64,000 nt of DNA from an uncultured Cohaesibacter sp. (GCF_963678225.1 NZ_OY782763.1:124001-188000); one strand, 5' to 3'. Shown: positions 8,506 through 18,430, counted from the stretch's first letter. Made by a program: numbers and translations. The notes: a model not told the origin generated them from the sequence alone.

Positions 8506-10020
8506 ATGTGGCAATCCATTCTGTCCATATTCCCACGCAGCCATGCCGCACGTATCGCGACAATGCTCTCTCTGGCCTTCATGGCGGGCATCGCCACGAC
8601 TTGGATTGTGGTGCAAACCTATCTGGACCGTAGAGCAGAACTCTCCATTGCGGAGATGACGGGCGGCCGCCTGTCGCAGATCATCGAGCACTGCCTTGAG
8701 AGCCGCGATCCGGCCCAAATGAATTGCGCCGGAGAGGAGAGGCCCTATAGATTCCGCTTTCATAATAGCTTCCCAAGGGAGCAGGACAGCTTTGTGTCGC
8801 CGCTAATCCTTATATTAGACGAGAAACGCGTCAGGGCAGCAGTCCGCTTCAGGGACAATCCGCCTTTACCAGGATTGCTCAGTTCGCGCAATAACAGCAC
8901 GGATTTGCAGCAAGACAGCATCTATAATCCTACGCTGGACGCAACAGATGGATCTCGCACCTTCAATCAACCCATCCCGGCTTCTGTGCGTCTGGCGTCC
9001 CTTTCTCTGGCCATCGCCAGACAGGATATAGAGGCCACGCTCTATATCTTCCTTGAAGATGATCAAGTGCTAGAAATCTCGTCCCCCTTGCTCTGGCGAG
9101 CGCGTTTCTCAGAGACACAAGGCGCATTCCTTACGCTCTTTATCGCAGCGCTCACTCTATCGCTTAGCTTCCCCTTTTCCTCCACTCTCATGCTGCCCTT
9201 CAGAAAACTGAGCGAGGGCACGAAATATACGCGTAAATCACTTGGGCCGTTCGCTCCCACCGAGGCTCTGGCCATTCAGGATAATATGCGCGAGCTGGTA
9301 AAACGCTTCGATAGGGAACGTGAACGACAGCTCCTTGGCCTTGCTGCCATTTCCCACGACCTGCGTACGCCTGTGACCCGTATGTTACTGCGCACGGAAA
9401 TGATCAAAGAAGAAGAGACGAGAGACCGCTTTGCCAGCGATCTGGAAACCATCCACGATCTTGTGGAAGGAGCGCTCGATTTTCTCTCCCTGCACAAGAA
9501 TACCGAAGAGCGCCATCGCTTTTCGCTAAGCTCACTCATCACCAGCCTGTGCGACGACTATCAGGACATGGAAAAGGATGTGAGCTTTGATTCAACGCTT
9601 CCCATTGAAATTGAGGGAGTTGCTTCCGTTTTCAGCGTAGCCCCATCCATAGAGCTCTCCACCCAGACCCGCGGCTTCATGATCGGCAAACCCAAACAGT
9701 TGCGCCGCGCGCTTTCGAACATCATCGACAACAGCCTCAAATATGGCAAATACGCCAAGGTTTTTCTTGGCTATGATGGCAGCGAACAAACCGTCATCAC
9801 CATCGTCGATGGAGGACCTGGGATCCCCAGTGACCAGATCGAAAAAGTTCTACTCCCCTTCGAGCGGGGCAACGAGGGCCATAAGACCAAGGGCGTCGGA
9901 CTTGGCCTGAGCATCGCCAATGAAATTGTACATAATCACAAGGGTGAGATGACGCTCAACAATAGCAACGAAGGCCTACGTGTTGAAATTACATTGCCAC
10001 GCGACATTTTTACCAACTAG
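8506..10020 (+). CDS. sensor histidine kinase (EnvZ-like)
   Basis: The 504-residue protein has an N-terminal membrane segment (about residues 18-40), a periplasmic sensor region of roughly 160 residues, and a second segment near LFIAALTLSLSFPF. A HAMP-like stretch precedes the H box ISHDLRTPVTRML, with phosphoacceptor His284. The ATPase part shows the N box NIIDNSLKYG, G1 box VDGGPGIP and G2 box GVGLGLSIANEIV. It is the partner of the upstream regulator. The periplasmic domain may sense sugar or the loaded binding protein; this is inference from context. Confidence 0.93.
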   Translation: MWQSILSIFPRSHAARIATMLSLAFMAGIATTWIVVQTYLDRRAELSIAEMTGGRLSQIIEHCLESRDPAQMNCAGEERPYRFRFHNSFPREQDSFVSPLILILDEKRVRAAVRFRDNPPLPGLLSSRNNSTDLQQDSIYNPTLDATDGSRTFNQPIPASVRLASLSLAIARQDIEATLYIFLEDDQVLEISSPLLWRARFSETQGAFLTLFIAALTLSLSFPFSSTLMLPFRKLSEGTKYTRKSLGPFAPTEALAIQDNMRELVKRFDRERERQLLGLAAISHDLRTPVTRMLLRTEMIKEEETRDRFASDLETIHDLVEGALDFLSLHKNTEERHRFSLSSLITSLCDDYQDMEKDVSFDSTLPIEIEGVASVFSVAPSIELSTQTRGFMIGKPKQLRRALSNIIDNSLKYGKYAKVFLGYDGSEQTVITIVDGGPGIPSDQIEKVLLPFERGNEGHKTKGVGLGLSIANEIVHNHKGEMTLNNSNEGLRVEITLPRDIFTN

Positions 10021-10331
10021 TGGCGAAGAGCCAGCAAAGAGCGTTCAATCGACAAGAGCCTGTCGATAATCTGCTTCGCGATTAGAGAACTTAGTAGCAT
10101 TGACAATTCATGCAATCAGCGCCCCAACCGACGGACAATAGGGCACGGCATTCGCAAACAAGGAAAGTCTACTTGCAGATTCAAAGCCTTACAAACCAAG
10201 GTTTTAGTTTTTCTCAAAAATGACCAAAAACAGCCAATGAATGAGGATGAAATCGAATTCATAATTTTGTTTGAAATCGATTTCATTTCTCCCCAGACTA
10301 CAGCCATCATTTGTGACATGGGAGGAAGCAG
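10021..10331 (+). promoter_or_regulatory. control region with tandem LacI-type operators
   Basis: No gene is seen in these 311 bases. Two CG-centred dyads occur 24 bases apart centre to centre: ATGAAATCGAATTCAT at 10247-10262 (two mismatched pairs) and the perfect TGAAATCGATTTCA at 10272-10285. Both have the symmetric central CG typical of LacI-family operators. They lie 45-85 bases before the binding-protein start, where a promoter would be. The LacI regulator at 14952 is the likely ligand. Confidence 0.65.
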
Positions 10332-11351
10332 ATGAAGTTGAAAACAGCACTTCTGGGAATGGCCGTGATGGCTATGGCTGTTCCTGTAGCGCAAGCTGAA
10401 GACTTTACCATCGGCTTGTCAAACGGCTGGGTTGGCTCTGAATGGCGCACCCAGATGATCGAAGAAGCTCAAGCAGCTGCCGAAAAATGGAAAGACAAGG
10501 GCGTAGACATCAAGGTCGTTGTGCAAAGCGCCAACGTTGATGTGCCCGGACAGATCGCGCATGTGCGCAATTTCATCAATCAGGGCGTCGATGCCATTAT
10601 CATCAACCCCAACAGCCCCACCGCCTTTGATCCGGTCTTCGCACAAGCCAAGGAAGATGGCATTCTGGTTATTTCAACCGATGCGGAAGTCTCCTCGGAA
10701 GACGCGATCTATGTGGGTATCGATCAGACCAACTGGGCCGCTCTGAGTGCACAGTGGCTCGCAGATACCCTTGAAGGCTCAGGGCAGGTGGTCGCCATCA
10801 ACGGCGTTGCCGGACATCCGGCCAATGAAATGCGCATTGCTGGCTACACGAGCGTGTTTGACCAATATCCTGATATCAAGGTCGTCAACGAAGTCAACGC
10901 CAACTGGGATCAGGCACAGGGCCAGCAGGCCATGCAGAACCTCCTGGCAACCTATCCCGATATCGACGGTGTCTGGGTACAGGATGGCATGGCAGCGGGA
11001 GCCTGGCGTTCTCTGATGGATGCCGGAAAAGCTGGTGAAGTGGCCGCCACAGGAGAAATCCGCAAGGACTTTATCGATCTGTGGGTGAAAAATGATTTCA
11101 CCTCAGGCGCCTCTGTGAACCCTCCTGGCGTCATGGCCAGTGCTCTTAATGTCGCTGTCTTTATGCTACAGGGTCGGGAACTGAAAGAACCAGCCTCAGC
11201 AGGCCAGTATAAGAATGCCATGTATCTGCCTATTCCATTCATCGACGGGGACAATGTCGAAACCGTTGCCAAGAAACTGGAAGGCAAACCGGGCTTCTAT
11301 TCCTACACAAGCGCGCTGAGCATCGACGAAGCGGAAGCATACTTCAAATAA
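10332..11351 (+). CDS. sugar ABC transporter substrate-binding protein (RbsB-like)
   Basis: The 339-residue protein starts with a signal peptide (MKLKTALLGMAVMAMAVPVAQA) after a strong GGAGG site. It has the type I periplasmic-binding fold: IGLSNGWVGSEWRTQM, the hinge block HVRNFINQGVDAIIINPNS, and GHPANEMRIAGYTSVF. It is the first gene of an operon with an RbsA-type ATPase and two RbsC-type permeases. The substrate is probably a monosaccharide or polyol, to be oxidised by the dehydrogenase at 16098. The exact sugar cannot be read from the sequence. Confidence 0.92.
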   Translation: MKLKTALLGMAVMAMAVPVAQAEDFTIGLSNGWVGSEWRTQMIEEAQAAAEKWKDKGVDIKVVVQSANVDVPGQIAHVRNFINQGVDAIIINPNSPTAFDPVFAQAKEDGILVISTDAEVSSEDAIYVGIDQTNWAALSAQWLADTLEGSGQVVAINGVAGHPANEMRIAGYTSVFDQYPDIKVVNEVNANWDQAQGQQAMQNLLATYPDIDGVWVQDGMAAGAWRSLMDAGKAGEVAATGEIRKDFIDLWVKNDFTSGASVNPPGVMASALNVAVFMLQGRELKEPASAGQYKNAMYLPIPFIDGDNVETVAKKLEGKPGFYSYTSALSIDEAEAYFK

Positions 11352-11426
11352 TCACGGTGACAGTGATGCCGCAGGTCGCGAAGATCTGCGGCATCCTTCG
11401 ACAGACGAGAACGAAGGTGCATCGCC

Positions 11427-12935
11427 ATGAGTCGATTGAAGCTACAGCAGATTTGCAAATATTACGGTGCAACAACTGCTTTGGCCTCTGGGGATCTGCT
11501 GCTTGAGCGCGGCGAAATCCATGTTTTGATTGGAGCCAATGGATCGGGCAAGAGCACGCTCTGCAAGGTCATCGCTGGCAGCGTTCGGCCAGATGGCGGC
11601 ACGTTTGAACTCAATGGCAAACCGGTCACGCTGTTTGGCCCGCAAGCAGCGCGGGAAATGGGCATTTGCCTGTTCTATCAAGAGTTGAGCCTGGCCAACA
11701 GCCTTTCAATCGCCCAGAATATCAACCTGTATCACCTGCCAACCCATGCAGGTGGCCTGATAGATGATGCCGAACTCAACAAGAGAGCCGAGCATTATAT
11801 CAGCAAATTCAAAACGGCAATCGGTGAGGGGTTCACCCCCGATGCTCCGGTAGCAAAGCTGCGCCCCGACCAGAAGCAACTGGTCGAAATCATGAAGACG
11901 CTGGCCAGCGAAGCCGAAATTCTGATTTTTGATGAACCGACCTCGGCGCTTGATCGCTCGCAGGTGGAATGCTTTTTCTCCATCTTGCGCGAGCTGAAGG
12001 AGGAGGGCCGGTCGATCATCTTTATTTCCCATCGCATGGACGAGATCTTCGATATTGCCGACAGGATCACCGTCATTCGCGATGGCACAACAGTTTCCTC
12101 GCGCCTTATAGAAGAGACAGATCAATCAACGGTCATTCGAGACATGATCGGGGAACAACCCGAAGCCGCGGCTCTTGAGGCAAGCGCAGCCCCTCAGTCC
12201 GAAAAGAAGACCGAAAGCTGTCTGGTCGCCGATACGCTTTCAGGGATACATATTCGCAATGTGAGCTTTTCCCTTGCCAAGGGTGAAATCCTCGGCCTTG
12301 GAGGCTTGCACGGGCAGGGGCAATCAACCTTGCTACGCACCCTGTTTGGCGCCGAAAAGCTCCAGTCAGGAACGCTGCTGCTCAATGGTGAGACGGTTCA
12401 TCCGACAAACCCGCGCGCGGCCATCAAGAATGGCTTTTCCTATGTTTCCGGAGACCGCGTACGCGATGGCGTCATAACCGACCGCTCCATCATGGAAAAT
12501 GTATCGCCCATCCATTTCCTCAAGGATAAAAAGTTTCTCGCCTTCCCGAGTGTTTTGGCTCGCATCATCGAGCCAGCCCTTGGCGCGCTCAATACCAAAT
12601 ATTCCAGCCTCACAGCCTCCATCAGCTCTCTTTCGGGAGGCAATCAGCAGAAGGTGGTCATCGCCCGCTGGTTGACCAATCCACCCGATATCCTGTTGTT
12701 GGACGACCCGACAAAGGGCATCGACCTCAGCGCCAAAAGTGAACTCTTCGCGCTGGTGCGCAAGCTCGCTGACGAAGGTATGGCTATCATTCTCTATTCG
12801 TCCGAAGATGGCGAGTTGCTTGCCCATTCCGACCGCATTCTGGTCTTCAACAATGGCTCGGTTTCGCGCGAACTCGTGGGCGAAGACAAGACACGCTTCA
12901 ACCTCTATGAGGCAGCATATTCGGGGGCACAATGA
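11427..12935 (+). CDS. sugar ABC transporter ATP-binding protein with two ATPase domains (RbsA/MglA type)
   Basis: The 502-residue protein has two tandem ATPase domains. The first has Walker A GANGSGKST and Walker B ILIFDEPTSALD, but its signature is the divergent LRPDQKQLVEIMK. The second has a degenerate Walker A (GLHGQGQST) but an intact signature LSGGNQQKVVIARWL and Walker B ILLLDDPTKGID. This asymmetry is normal for RbsA/MglA proteins. It overlaps the first permease gene by four bases. Confidence 0.95.
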   Translation: MSRLKLQQICKYYGATTALASGDLLLERGEIHVLIGANGSGKSTLCKVIAGSVRPDGGTFELNGKPVTLFGPQAAREMGICLFYQELSLANSLSIAQNINLYHLPTHAGGLIDDAELNKRAEHYISKFKTAIGEGFTPDAPVAKLRPDQKQLVEIMKTLASEAEILIFDEPTSALDRSQVECFFSILRELKEEGRSIIFISHRMDEIFDIADRITVIRDGTTVSSRLIEETDQSTVIRDMIGEQPEAAALEASAAPQSEKKTESCLVADTLSGIHIRNVSFSLAKGEILGLGGLHGQGQSTLLRTLFGAEKLQSGTLLLNGETVHPTNPRAAIKNGFSYVSGDRVRDGVITDRSIMENVSPIHFLKDKKFLAFPSVLARIIEPALGALNTKYSSLTASISSLSGGNQQKVVIARWLTNPPDILLLDDPTKGIDLSAKSELFALVRKLADEGMAIILYSSEDGELLAHSDRILVFNNGSVSRELVGEDKTRFNLYEAAYSGAQ

Positions 12936-13909
12936 CCAAGGCCGTATCATTCAAATCCCGCATGGCAACCTTGTTAAGGCGCTTTCCCTTCATTCCTGCG
13001 CTTGGCATGCTGGTGCTGCTGTTCATCCTGAACGGCATCGCCGAACCCAACAGCATGACGGTACGCGCACTTAAGGGCGTCGCGAGCACCTATCTTGCCC
13101 TTGTGTTTTTGTCCGTCGGCCAGACCTTTGTGGTCTACACCGCCGATATTGACCTGTCTGTGGGGGCCATCCTGTCTCTGGTCAATGTATCCATCGTTGT
13201 CATCATGCACCAATTCGGCGGCGAACCCTATGTGGTTTTGCTGGCGCTGGGCGCTGGCATCGCGATCGGCGCCTTATGTGGCCTGATGAATGGCATCGTC
13301 GTCTCCGGCTTGCGTATGCAGGCCATCGTGGCAACCTTTGCCACCAGCATCCTCATTTCCGGCATCGCTCTCTGGGTGTTACCGGTGGCTGGCATGCCAG
13401 CTCCAAGCCTCTTCTGGAAGGTCTATGGTGGGCGCAGCTACGGCATCCCCAATGTCTTCTTCTTCATCGCCATTCTGATCGCACTTCTGGCCGTCATGGC
13501 GAAAACCGGGCTTGTCACCAAGCTGCTTGCCGTGGGCAATGGGCAGCTATCGGCTTATCAATCCGGCCTGTCAGTGACGCGCATCCGGATCTACGGCTAT
13601 ATCATCTGCGGTATTTTTGCAGCTCTTGCTGCCTTCTGCATCACAGGTGATACGGCCAGTGGCGATCCGCTTGTGGGCGGGGCCATGACGCTGTCGAGCG
13701 TGGCTGCCGTTGTGCTGGGGGGCACGGCGCTTTCGGGGGGCATCGGGTCAGCCTTTGGCTCCGCCATTGGTGCGATCATCATCGGCCTGATCAGCTCGCT
13801 GGTCTTTTATGCAGGCGTCCCGTCACAATGGCAGAATCTGGCCCAGGGGGCGACAATCCTTGTGGTGCTGATGCTCGGTGTTCTGGCTTCCAAGAGGATC
13901 AACCAATGA
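12932..13909 (+). CDS. sugar ABC transporter permease (RbsC type), first of two
   Basis: The 325-residue hydrophobic protein has eight or more membrane segments and the family block VVYTADIDLSVGAILSLVNV, then AVVLGGTALSGGIGSAFGSA. It overlaps the ATPase gene upstream (ATGA at 12932) and the second permease gene downstream (ATGA at 13906), so the operon is tightly coupled. Two different RbsC-type permeases probably form a heterodimer. Confidence 0.93.
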   Translation: MTKAVSFKSRMATLLRRFPFIPALGMLVLLFILNGIAEPNSMTVRALKGVASTYLALVFLSVGQTFVVYTADIDLSVGAILSLVNVSIVVIMHQFGGEPYVVLLALGAGIAIGALCGLMNGIVVSGLRMQAIVATFATSILISGIALWVLPVAGMPAPSLFWKVYGGRSYGIPNVFFFIAILIALLAVMAKTGLVTKLLAVGNGQLSAYQSGLSVTRIRIYGYIICGIFAALAAFCITGDTASGDPLVGGAMTLSSVAAVVLGGTALSGGIGSAFGSAIGAIIIGLISSLVFYAGVPSQWQNLAQGATILVVLMLGVLASKRINQ

Positions 13910-14898
13910 CCATCATGCCGCATAGCAACCCGCAAGAGTCTCGATCCGCACTCTATGTCTATCTGAAGAACCCGCTTCTGGTCGCATTCATTCTGATCGT
14001 GCTTCTGCTCGCTGCGGGCGAAGCATTGTCACCCGGCTTTGCCTCGATGGAACAGATCCTGCGTCTGCTCATCGTGGCAGCCTTGCTCGGTATCGTCGCT
14101 GCCGGGCAAAATCTGGTTATATTGGGGGGACGCGAGGGGATCGACCTCTCTGTCGGAGGGGTCGTATCCCTGAGCGCCGTGCTCGCAGGCAATGTCATGG
14201 ATGGCAGCAATGCCAATATCATTACAGCCATCCTCGTTTGCCTAGCCGCTGGCGGGCTGGTAGGTCTGATCAATGGCGTTGGCGTAACCATTTTCGGCAT
14301 TCCGCCTCTGGTGATGACCCTTGGCATGCTCGGCGTGCTTCAGGGCCTTCTGGTCGTCATCAGGCAGGGCATTCCATCGGGTCTAGCCGCCCCAGCGCTT
14401 GCCAACTTTGTCTCCAAACCCTTCCTTTTCAATCTGCCCGGCATCATATGGCTCTGGGCAGCGGTAGGGCTGCTAATGGCCTTCCTGCTGATGCGCACAT
14501 CCCTTGGACACAAGATCTACGCCATCGGCTCAAACGAAAATGCCGCCTATATGGCTGGCGTACCGGTGCGGCTGATCCGCATCATGCTGTTCGCCCTGTC
14601 GAGCATGTTCGCCGCCCTTGCCGGCATCTGCATCCTTGGCTATTCAGGCACGTCTTTTGCCAATGTGGGCGATAGCTACATGCTGTCTTCCATCATCGCG
14701 GTTGTTCTTGGGGGAACCCCACTTTCTGGCGGCAAGGGTGGCTATACAGGCACCATGGCCGGTGCCTTTCTGCTGATCCTGATGCAAAGCATCCTGACCA
14801 CACTCAGCATTGGCGAATCCGGTCGACAGGTCGTGTTCGGCCTCACCCTCCTTGTTCTCCTCTTGTTCTATGGTCGCAGCAAGGCCTTGCGCGGTTAG
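13906..14898 (+). CDS. sugar ABC transporter permease (RbsC type), second of two
   Basis: The start is placed at the ATG of the ATGA overlap at 13906, giving 330 residues; an in-frame start further upstream would lie inside the previous gene and add non-conserved residues. The protein shows GGREGIDLSVGGVVSLSAV and AVVLGGTPLSGGKGGYTGTM, the same family signatures as its neighbour, with eight or more membrane segments. Confidence 0.93.
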   Translation: MTIMPHSNPQESRSALYVYLKNPLLVAFILIVLLLAAGEALSPGFASMEQILRLLIVAALLGIVAAGQNLVILGGREGIDLSVGGVVSLSAVLAGNVMDGSNANIITAILVCLAAGGLVGLINGVGVTIFGIPPLVMTLGMLGVLQGLLVVIRQGIPSGLAAPALANFVSKPFLFNLPGIIWLWAAVGLLMAFLLMRTSLGHKIYAIGSNENAAYMAGVPVRLIRIMLFALSSMFAALAGICILGYSGTSFANVGDSYMLSSIIAVVLGGTPLSGGKGGYTGTMAGAFLLILMQSILTTLSIGESGRQVVFGLTLLVLLLFYGRSKALRG

Positions 14899-14951
14899 CA
14901 ACAGCATCAGGAACAAACACGGAGAACATAGGAAGCAAACGAGAGGCAACC

Positions 14952-15983
14952 GTGAACAAGAGGGCAAAAATCAAGGATATCGCGCTCAAGGCCGGTGTAT
15001 CACCGACGACGGTCTCGCGCGCCTTGAGCGGTACCGGTCTGGTGGCAGAGCCGACCCTTAGCCATATTCGCGCAATTGCCGAAACCTTGCATTATCGCCC
15101 CAATATCAGCGCGCGCAATCTCAGAACTCAGAAGACCATGTCCATCCTTGTGGTGGTCCGCGACATTGGTAATCCCTTCTATCTGGATATCTTCAAGGGC
15201 GCAGAGAGCGTGGCCCATGATGCGGGCTACTCGCTCTTGATGGCCAACACAGAAGATGACCCCAAGCGCGAAGCAGACTATTTCGACATGCTCAGCCATG
15301 GGCATGCCGACGGCATGATCCTGATGACGGGCAAAATGCCCCTTGATTGCGACTTGCCCCACGACATCGCACAGAAGGTGGTGGTGGCGCTGGAGATGAT
15401 CGACAATGTCGATTTGACCCATGTAGTCATTGACAATGAATATGCCTCCATTGAGGCGATTGATCATCTCGTCTCACTGGGACACCAGAAAATTGCCTAT
15501 ATCGCGGGGCCCATTCCAGAAGGCATGAGCGTGAGGCGGCTGGCAGGGTTTCGCCACGCCATGATGGCCACCGGGCTCAAGCTGCCGGAAGCCTATATCC
15601 AACAGGGCAATTTCAGCTATCAAAGCGGTGAGAGAGCTGCCGACCGCTTGCTTGATCTGCCAGACCCGCCGACGGCCATTTACACGGCCAATGATGAAAT
15701 GGCTTTCGGAGCCATACGCGCGGCCAAAAAGAGAGGGCTTTCCGTCCCGGAGGATCTTTCGGTCTTCGGCTTTGATGACACCTATCTCGCCGAGGCATTC
15801 GTGCCCGCTTTGACAACCGTGCGCCAGCCATGCCTTGAGATTGGGCGTCGTGCCATGACACGGCTACTAGCCCATCTATCCGGAGACAATCCTGACACGG
15901 ACTCCATCGTAGTGCCCACAGAAATCATCGTCAGAGAGACGACCGCACCACCGCCTCAAAAGACCGATCATCCAGCGACTTGA
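14952..15983 (+). CDS. LacI-family transcriptional repressor
   Basis: The protein has 343 residues from a GTG start at 14952 preceded by GAGAGG. The N-terminal helix-turn-helix is textbook LacI (IKDIALKAGVSPTTVSRALS), followed by the hinge helix region YRPNISARNLRTQKT and a periplasmic-binding-type sensor domain. It sits inside the operon it probably controls. The CG-centred dyads at 10247, 10272 and 16071 have the symmetry expected for its operators. The sensor ligand is probably the transported sugar or its first product. Confidence 0.94.
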   Translation: MNKRAKIKDIALKAGVSPTTVSRALSGTGLVAEPTLSHIRAIAETLHYRPNISARNLRTQKTMSILVVVRDIGNPFYLDIFKGAESVAHDAGYSLLMANTEDDPKREADYFDMLSHGHADGMILMTGKMPLDCDLPHDIAQKVVVALEMIDNVDLTHVVIDNEYASIEAIDHLVSLGHQKIAYIAGPIPEGMSVRRLAGFRHAMMATGLKLPEAYIQQGNFSYQSGERAADRLLDLPDPPTAIYTANDEMAFGAIRAAKKRGLSVPEDLSVFGFDDTYLAEAFVPALTTVRQPCLEIGRRAMTRLLAHLSGDNPDTDSIVVPTEIIVRETTAPPPQKTDHPAT

Positions 15984-16070
15984 ACAGAATACAACGGCTT
16001 GATTGACCATTCCTGGATCAACACAGGCCAGCCCCAGAATCAGAAATAAACGTCAATTAAAACCGGTATT

Positions 16071-16083
16071 TAAATTCGAATTA
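16071..16083 (+). promoter_or_regulatory. LacI-type operator before the dehydrogenase gene
   Basis: TAAATTCGAATTA contains the perfect palindrome AATTCGAATT at 16073-16082, with the same central CG as the two operators near 10260. It lies 15 bases before the dehydrogenase ATG in a 114-base gap, suggesting a second regulated promoter. Confidence 0.45.
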
Positions 16084-16097
16084 GAGGAAAGACACGC

Positions 16098-17345
16098 ATG
16101 ACAATGACACCAAGAGACACCCTGACGATCGGCCTCGTGGGGAGTGGCTTCATTACTGAGTTCCATCTCAAATCGATGCTCGGTGTGCGCAATGTCAAGG
16201 TAGGTGGGGTTTACAGCCGAAGCGAAGAAAACCGACAGCGCATCGTCGATCTGGCCGCGGAGCTGGGGCTTGGTCCATGTGCGTCCTTTTCTTCGCTTGA
16301 CGCCATGCTTGAAGATGGGGGCATCGACGCTATCTGGATTCTGTCGCCCAATCACACGCGCCTTGATATAATGCGCCAGATCCATGCCGCCATAACCGAG
16401 AAGCGCAGCAAGGTTTTTGCAGTTGCTTGCGAGAAACCGCTTGCGCGCACCATCGGAGAGGCAAATGAAATGCTCCGACTGGCGGAAGACGCCAAACTCA
16501 ATCATGGTTATCTGGAAAATCAGGTCTTCTGTACGCCAGTCTTGCGCGGCAAAGAAATCATCTGGCGGCGCGCGGCGGCCAATGCCGGACGACCTTATCT
16601 CGCGCGCGCAGCCGAGGAACATTCCGGCCCCCACGCAGCCTGGTTCTGGCAAGGCGACAAACAGGGCGGCGGCGTGCTCAATGACATGATGTGCCACAGT
16701 GTCGAAGTTGCACGCCATCTTCTGACCGATCCGGCAAAACCGCGCAGCTCGCTCAAGATCAAGGCGGTCAATGGCACCGTGGCCAACCTCAAATGGACAC
16801 AACCCAAATATGCCCAGCAGCTGAGCGAGCGCTATGGACCGGATGTCGACTACCGCAACAGACCATCGGAAGATTTTGCCCGCGCTACCATCACGCTGGA
16901 AGATGAAGAGGGCCACGATCTGATGATCGAGGCGACGACCTCATGGGCCTATGTGGGCGCAGGTCTGCGCATTCAGCTGGAACTGCTTGGACCGGAATAT
17001 TCCATGGAATTCAATTCGCTGGCCACCGGCCTCAAGATCTTCATGTCCCGCGAAATCTCGGGAGCCGAAGGCGAAGATCTGGTCGAAAAGCAAAATGCCG
17101 AGCAGGGGCTCATGCCCGTGCTGGAAGATGAAGCAGGCATCTATGGCTACACCGATGAAAACCGGCACATGGTAGAATGCTTCCGCAAGGGAGAAACCCC
17201 AAGCGAAACATTCGTGGATGGGGTCGCCGTGGTGCAAATGCTCATGGGACTTTATTATTCGGCGGAGGAGGGCAGGACGGTCACCTTCCCGGCAGAAGAG
17301 CTGGAAAATTATGTGCCAATGGTCGCGCGCGTGGGCGCTGACTAA
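16098..17345 (+). CDS. Gfo/Idh/MocA-family oxidoreductase
   Basis: The 415-residue cytosolic enzyme has an N-terminal nucleotide-binding motif (IGLVGSGFITEFHLKSM) and the catalytic EKPLA motif with its Lys near residue 113. The HxxxH-like active-site segment is GGGVLNDMMCHSVEVARHL. Members oxidise or reduce sugars and inositols with NAD(P). Placement after the RbsA/B/C-type transporter and LacI gene makes it the likely first enzyme for the imported compound. A second in-frame ATG at 16104 is possible. A terminator follows at 17378-17412. Confidence 0.92.
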   Translation: MTMTPRDTLTIGLVGSGFITEFHLKSMLGVRNVKVGGVYSRSEENRQRIVDLAAELGLGPCASFSSLDAMLEDGGIDAIWILSPNHTRLDIMRQIHAAITEKRSKVFAVACEKPLARTIGEANEMLRLAEDAKLNHGYLENQVFCTPVLRGKEIIWRRAAANAGRPYLARAAEEHSGPHAAWFWQGDKQGGGVLNDMMCHSVEVARHLLTDPAKPRSSLKIKAVNGTVANLKWTQPKYAQQLSERYGPDVDYRNRPSEDFARATITLEDEEGHDLMIEATTSWAYVGAGLRIQLELLGPEYSMEFNSLATGLKIFMSREISGAEGEDLVEKQNAEQGLMPVLEDEAGIYGYTDENRHMVECFRKGETPSETFVDGVAVVQMLMGLYYSAEEGRTVTFPAEELENYVPMVARVGAD

Positions 17346-17377
17346 GCATCAATAACGCTATGAGCAAGAATAGGTTT

Positions 17378-17412
17378 GGGGCGACGCCGTTCTTTTGGCG
17401 CCGCCCATTTTT
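17378..17412 (+). terminator. Rho-independent terminator between convergent genes
   Basis: GGGGCGACGCC (17378-17388) and GGCGCCGCCC (17397-17406) form a 10-bp stem with one mismatch, followed by ATTTTT. It ends the dehydrogenase operon and abuts the convergent tonB stop codon. Confidence 0.75.
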
Positions 17413-17413
17413 A

Positions 17414-18430
17414 TTATCTGGAAAAGCTCACCGGCAAAGTGAATCTAATCCGACTTTTCCCCGTTCCAGCCGGGATGTCGGGGAAGGGGGCGGCTCTTTG
17501 CGCCATCTTCAAGGCCGCCTTATCGAGGGTATCGCTCCCGGATGAGCGCACCAACTGCAGACCGGACATGGACCCATTGCGCGCAACGACGAAGCGAATG
17601 ACAGCCGTCCCGGTTTCCCCTCTGCGCCGCGCCGCATTGGGGTAGCGTTTCTTGCGTGCCACTTCAGAACGCACCTTGCCCTTATAGTTCGACGTCAGAG
17701 CATCGCCGTTGGACGTGGTGCTTCGGCCCCCGTTGCCACCTGTAGCGCCAGCACGCCCTTTGCTGTTGGCAACAGAACCACCCTTGCGAGATGCTACAGT
17801 TGCCTTGCGGGCTTTCTGTTGCTTTTCAGCGGGCTTGGCTGCTACCTGTTTGGGCGCAGGTGGGCGCGCTTTAGGCTGCGGCAAACGCTCGACAACCTGG
17901 GCTGTGGCTTTAACGGGCCGCGCTTCCACTGTCTTGACAGGATCTGGCTCAATCTTGCTTTCTTCAACTATCTGACGCGGAGCCACCTCTGACGCGTCCT
18001 TTAAAACTGCCGCTTCATCCGTATCGACAGGCTCAATCGCCTCGGCCTTGACGATATCAGGACTGTCCAACGCGTCATTTGCGGTCAGATCTTGTATCTG
18101 GTTCTCTAAAACAGCGTCCGGCGCAACCGCTGCCATCTCTTGCGCTCTGATAGGCTCAACGGCGGGTGGAGTTTGTTCGGCGACCACCTCTCTTGGTTCA
18201 ACAGTTTCGACAGGATCAACGGGTCTCTGACTCTCGGATACCTCCTCGACGCGCGTCGGCTCCACAGCATCCTGCGCCACGGAGTCAAACAGGCTACCCA
18301 CTTCGAGCGCCGTCGCGCCAGCGCCCCGTTCCTCGCGGAATTCTTGCGGAGCATCAAGCAACAGCCATGCCCCCACACCATGCACAAGAAGGGATAACAG
18401 GATAAATAGGGACAAACCGGATAGGCGCAT
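17414..18430 (-). CDS. tonB: TonB energy transducer
   Basis: The 338-residue protein has one N-terminal membrane anchor (LSGLSLFILLSLLVHGVGAWLL), then a long Pro-, Glu- and Val-rich periplasmic spacer and a basic region. The C-terminal TonB domain (YKGKVRSEVARKKRYPNAAR to IRFTLPVSFSR) includes the family's YP motif. It transmits the proton-motive force, harvested by ExbB/ExbD, to outer-membrane receptors, most probably the receptor encoded at 26541. It is the last gene of its operon and overlaps the upstream exbD-like gene by one base. The operon has a TGA-N9-TCA iron box at its head. Confidence 0.93.
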   Translation of the reverse strand: MRLSGLSLFILLSLLVHGVGAWLLLDAPQEFREERGAGATALEVGSLFDSVAQDAVEPTRVEEVSESQRPVDPVETVEPREVVAEQTPPAVEPIRAQEMAAVAPDAVLENQIQDLTANDALDSPDIVKAEAIEPVDTDEAAVLKDASEVAPRQIVEESKIEPDPVKTVEARPVKATAQVVERLPQPKARPPAPKQVAAKPAEKQQKARKATVASRKGGSVANSKGRAGATGGNGGRSTTSNGDALTSNYKGKVRSEVARKKRYPNAARRRGETGTAVIRFVVARNGSMSGLQLVRSSGSDTLDKAALKMAQRAAPFPDIPAGTGKSRIRFTLPVSFSR

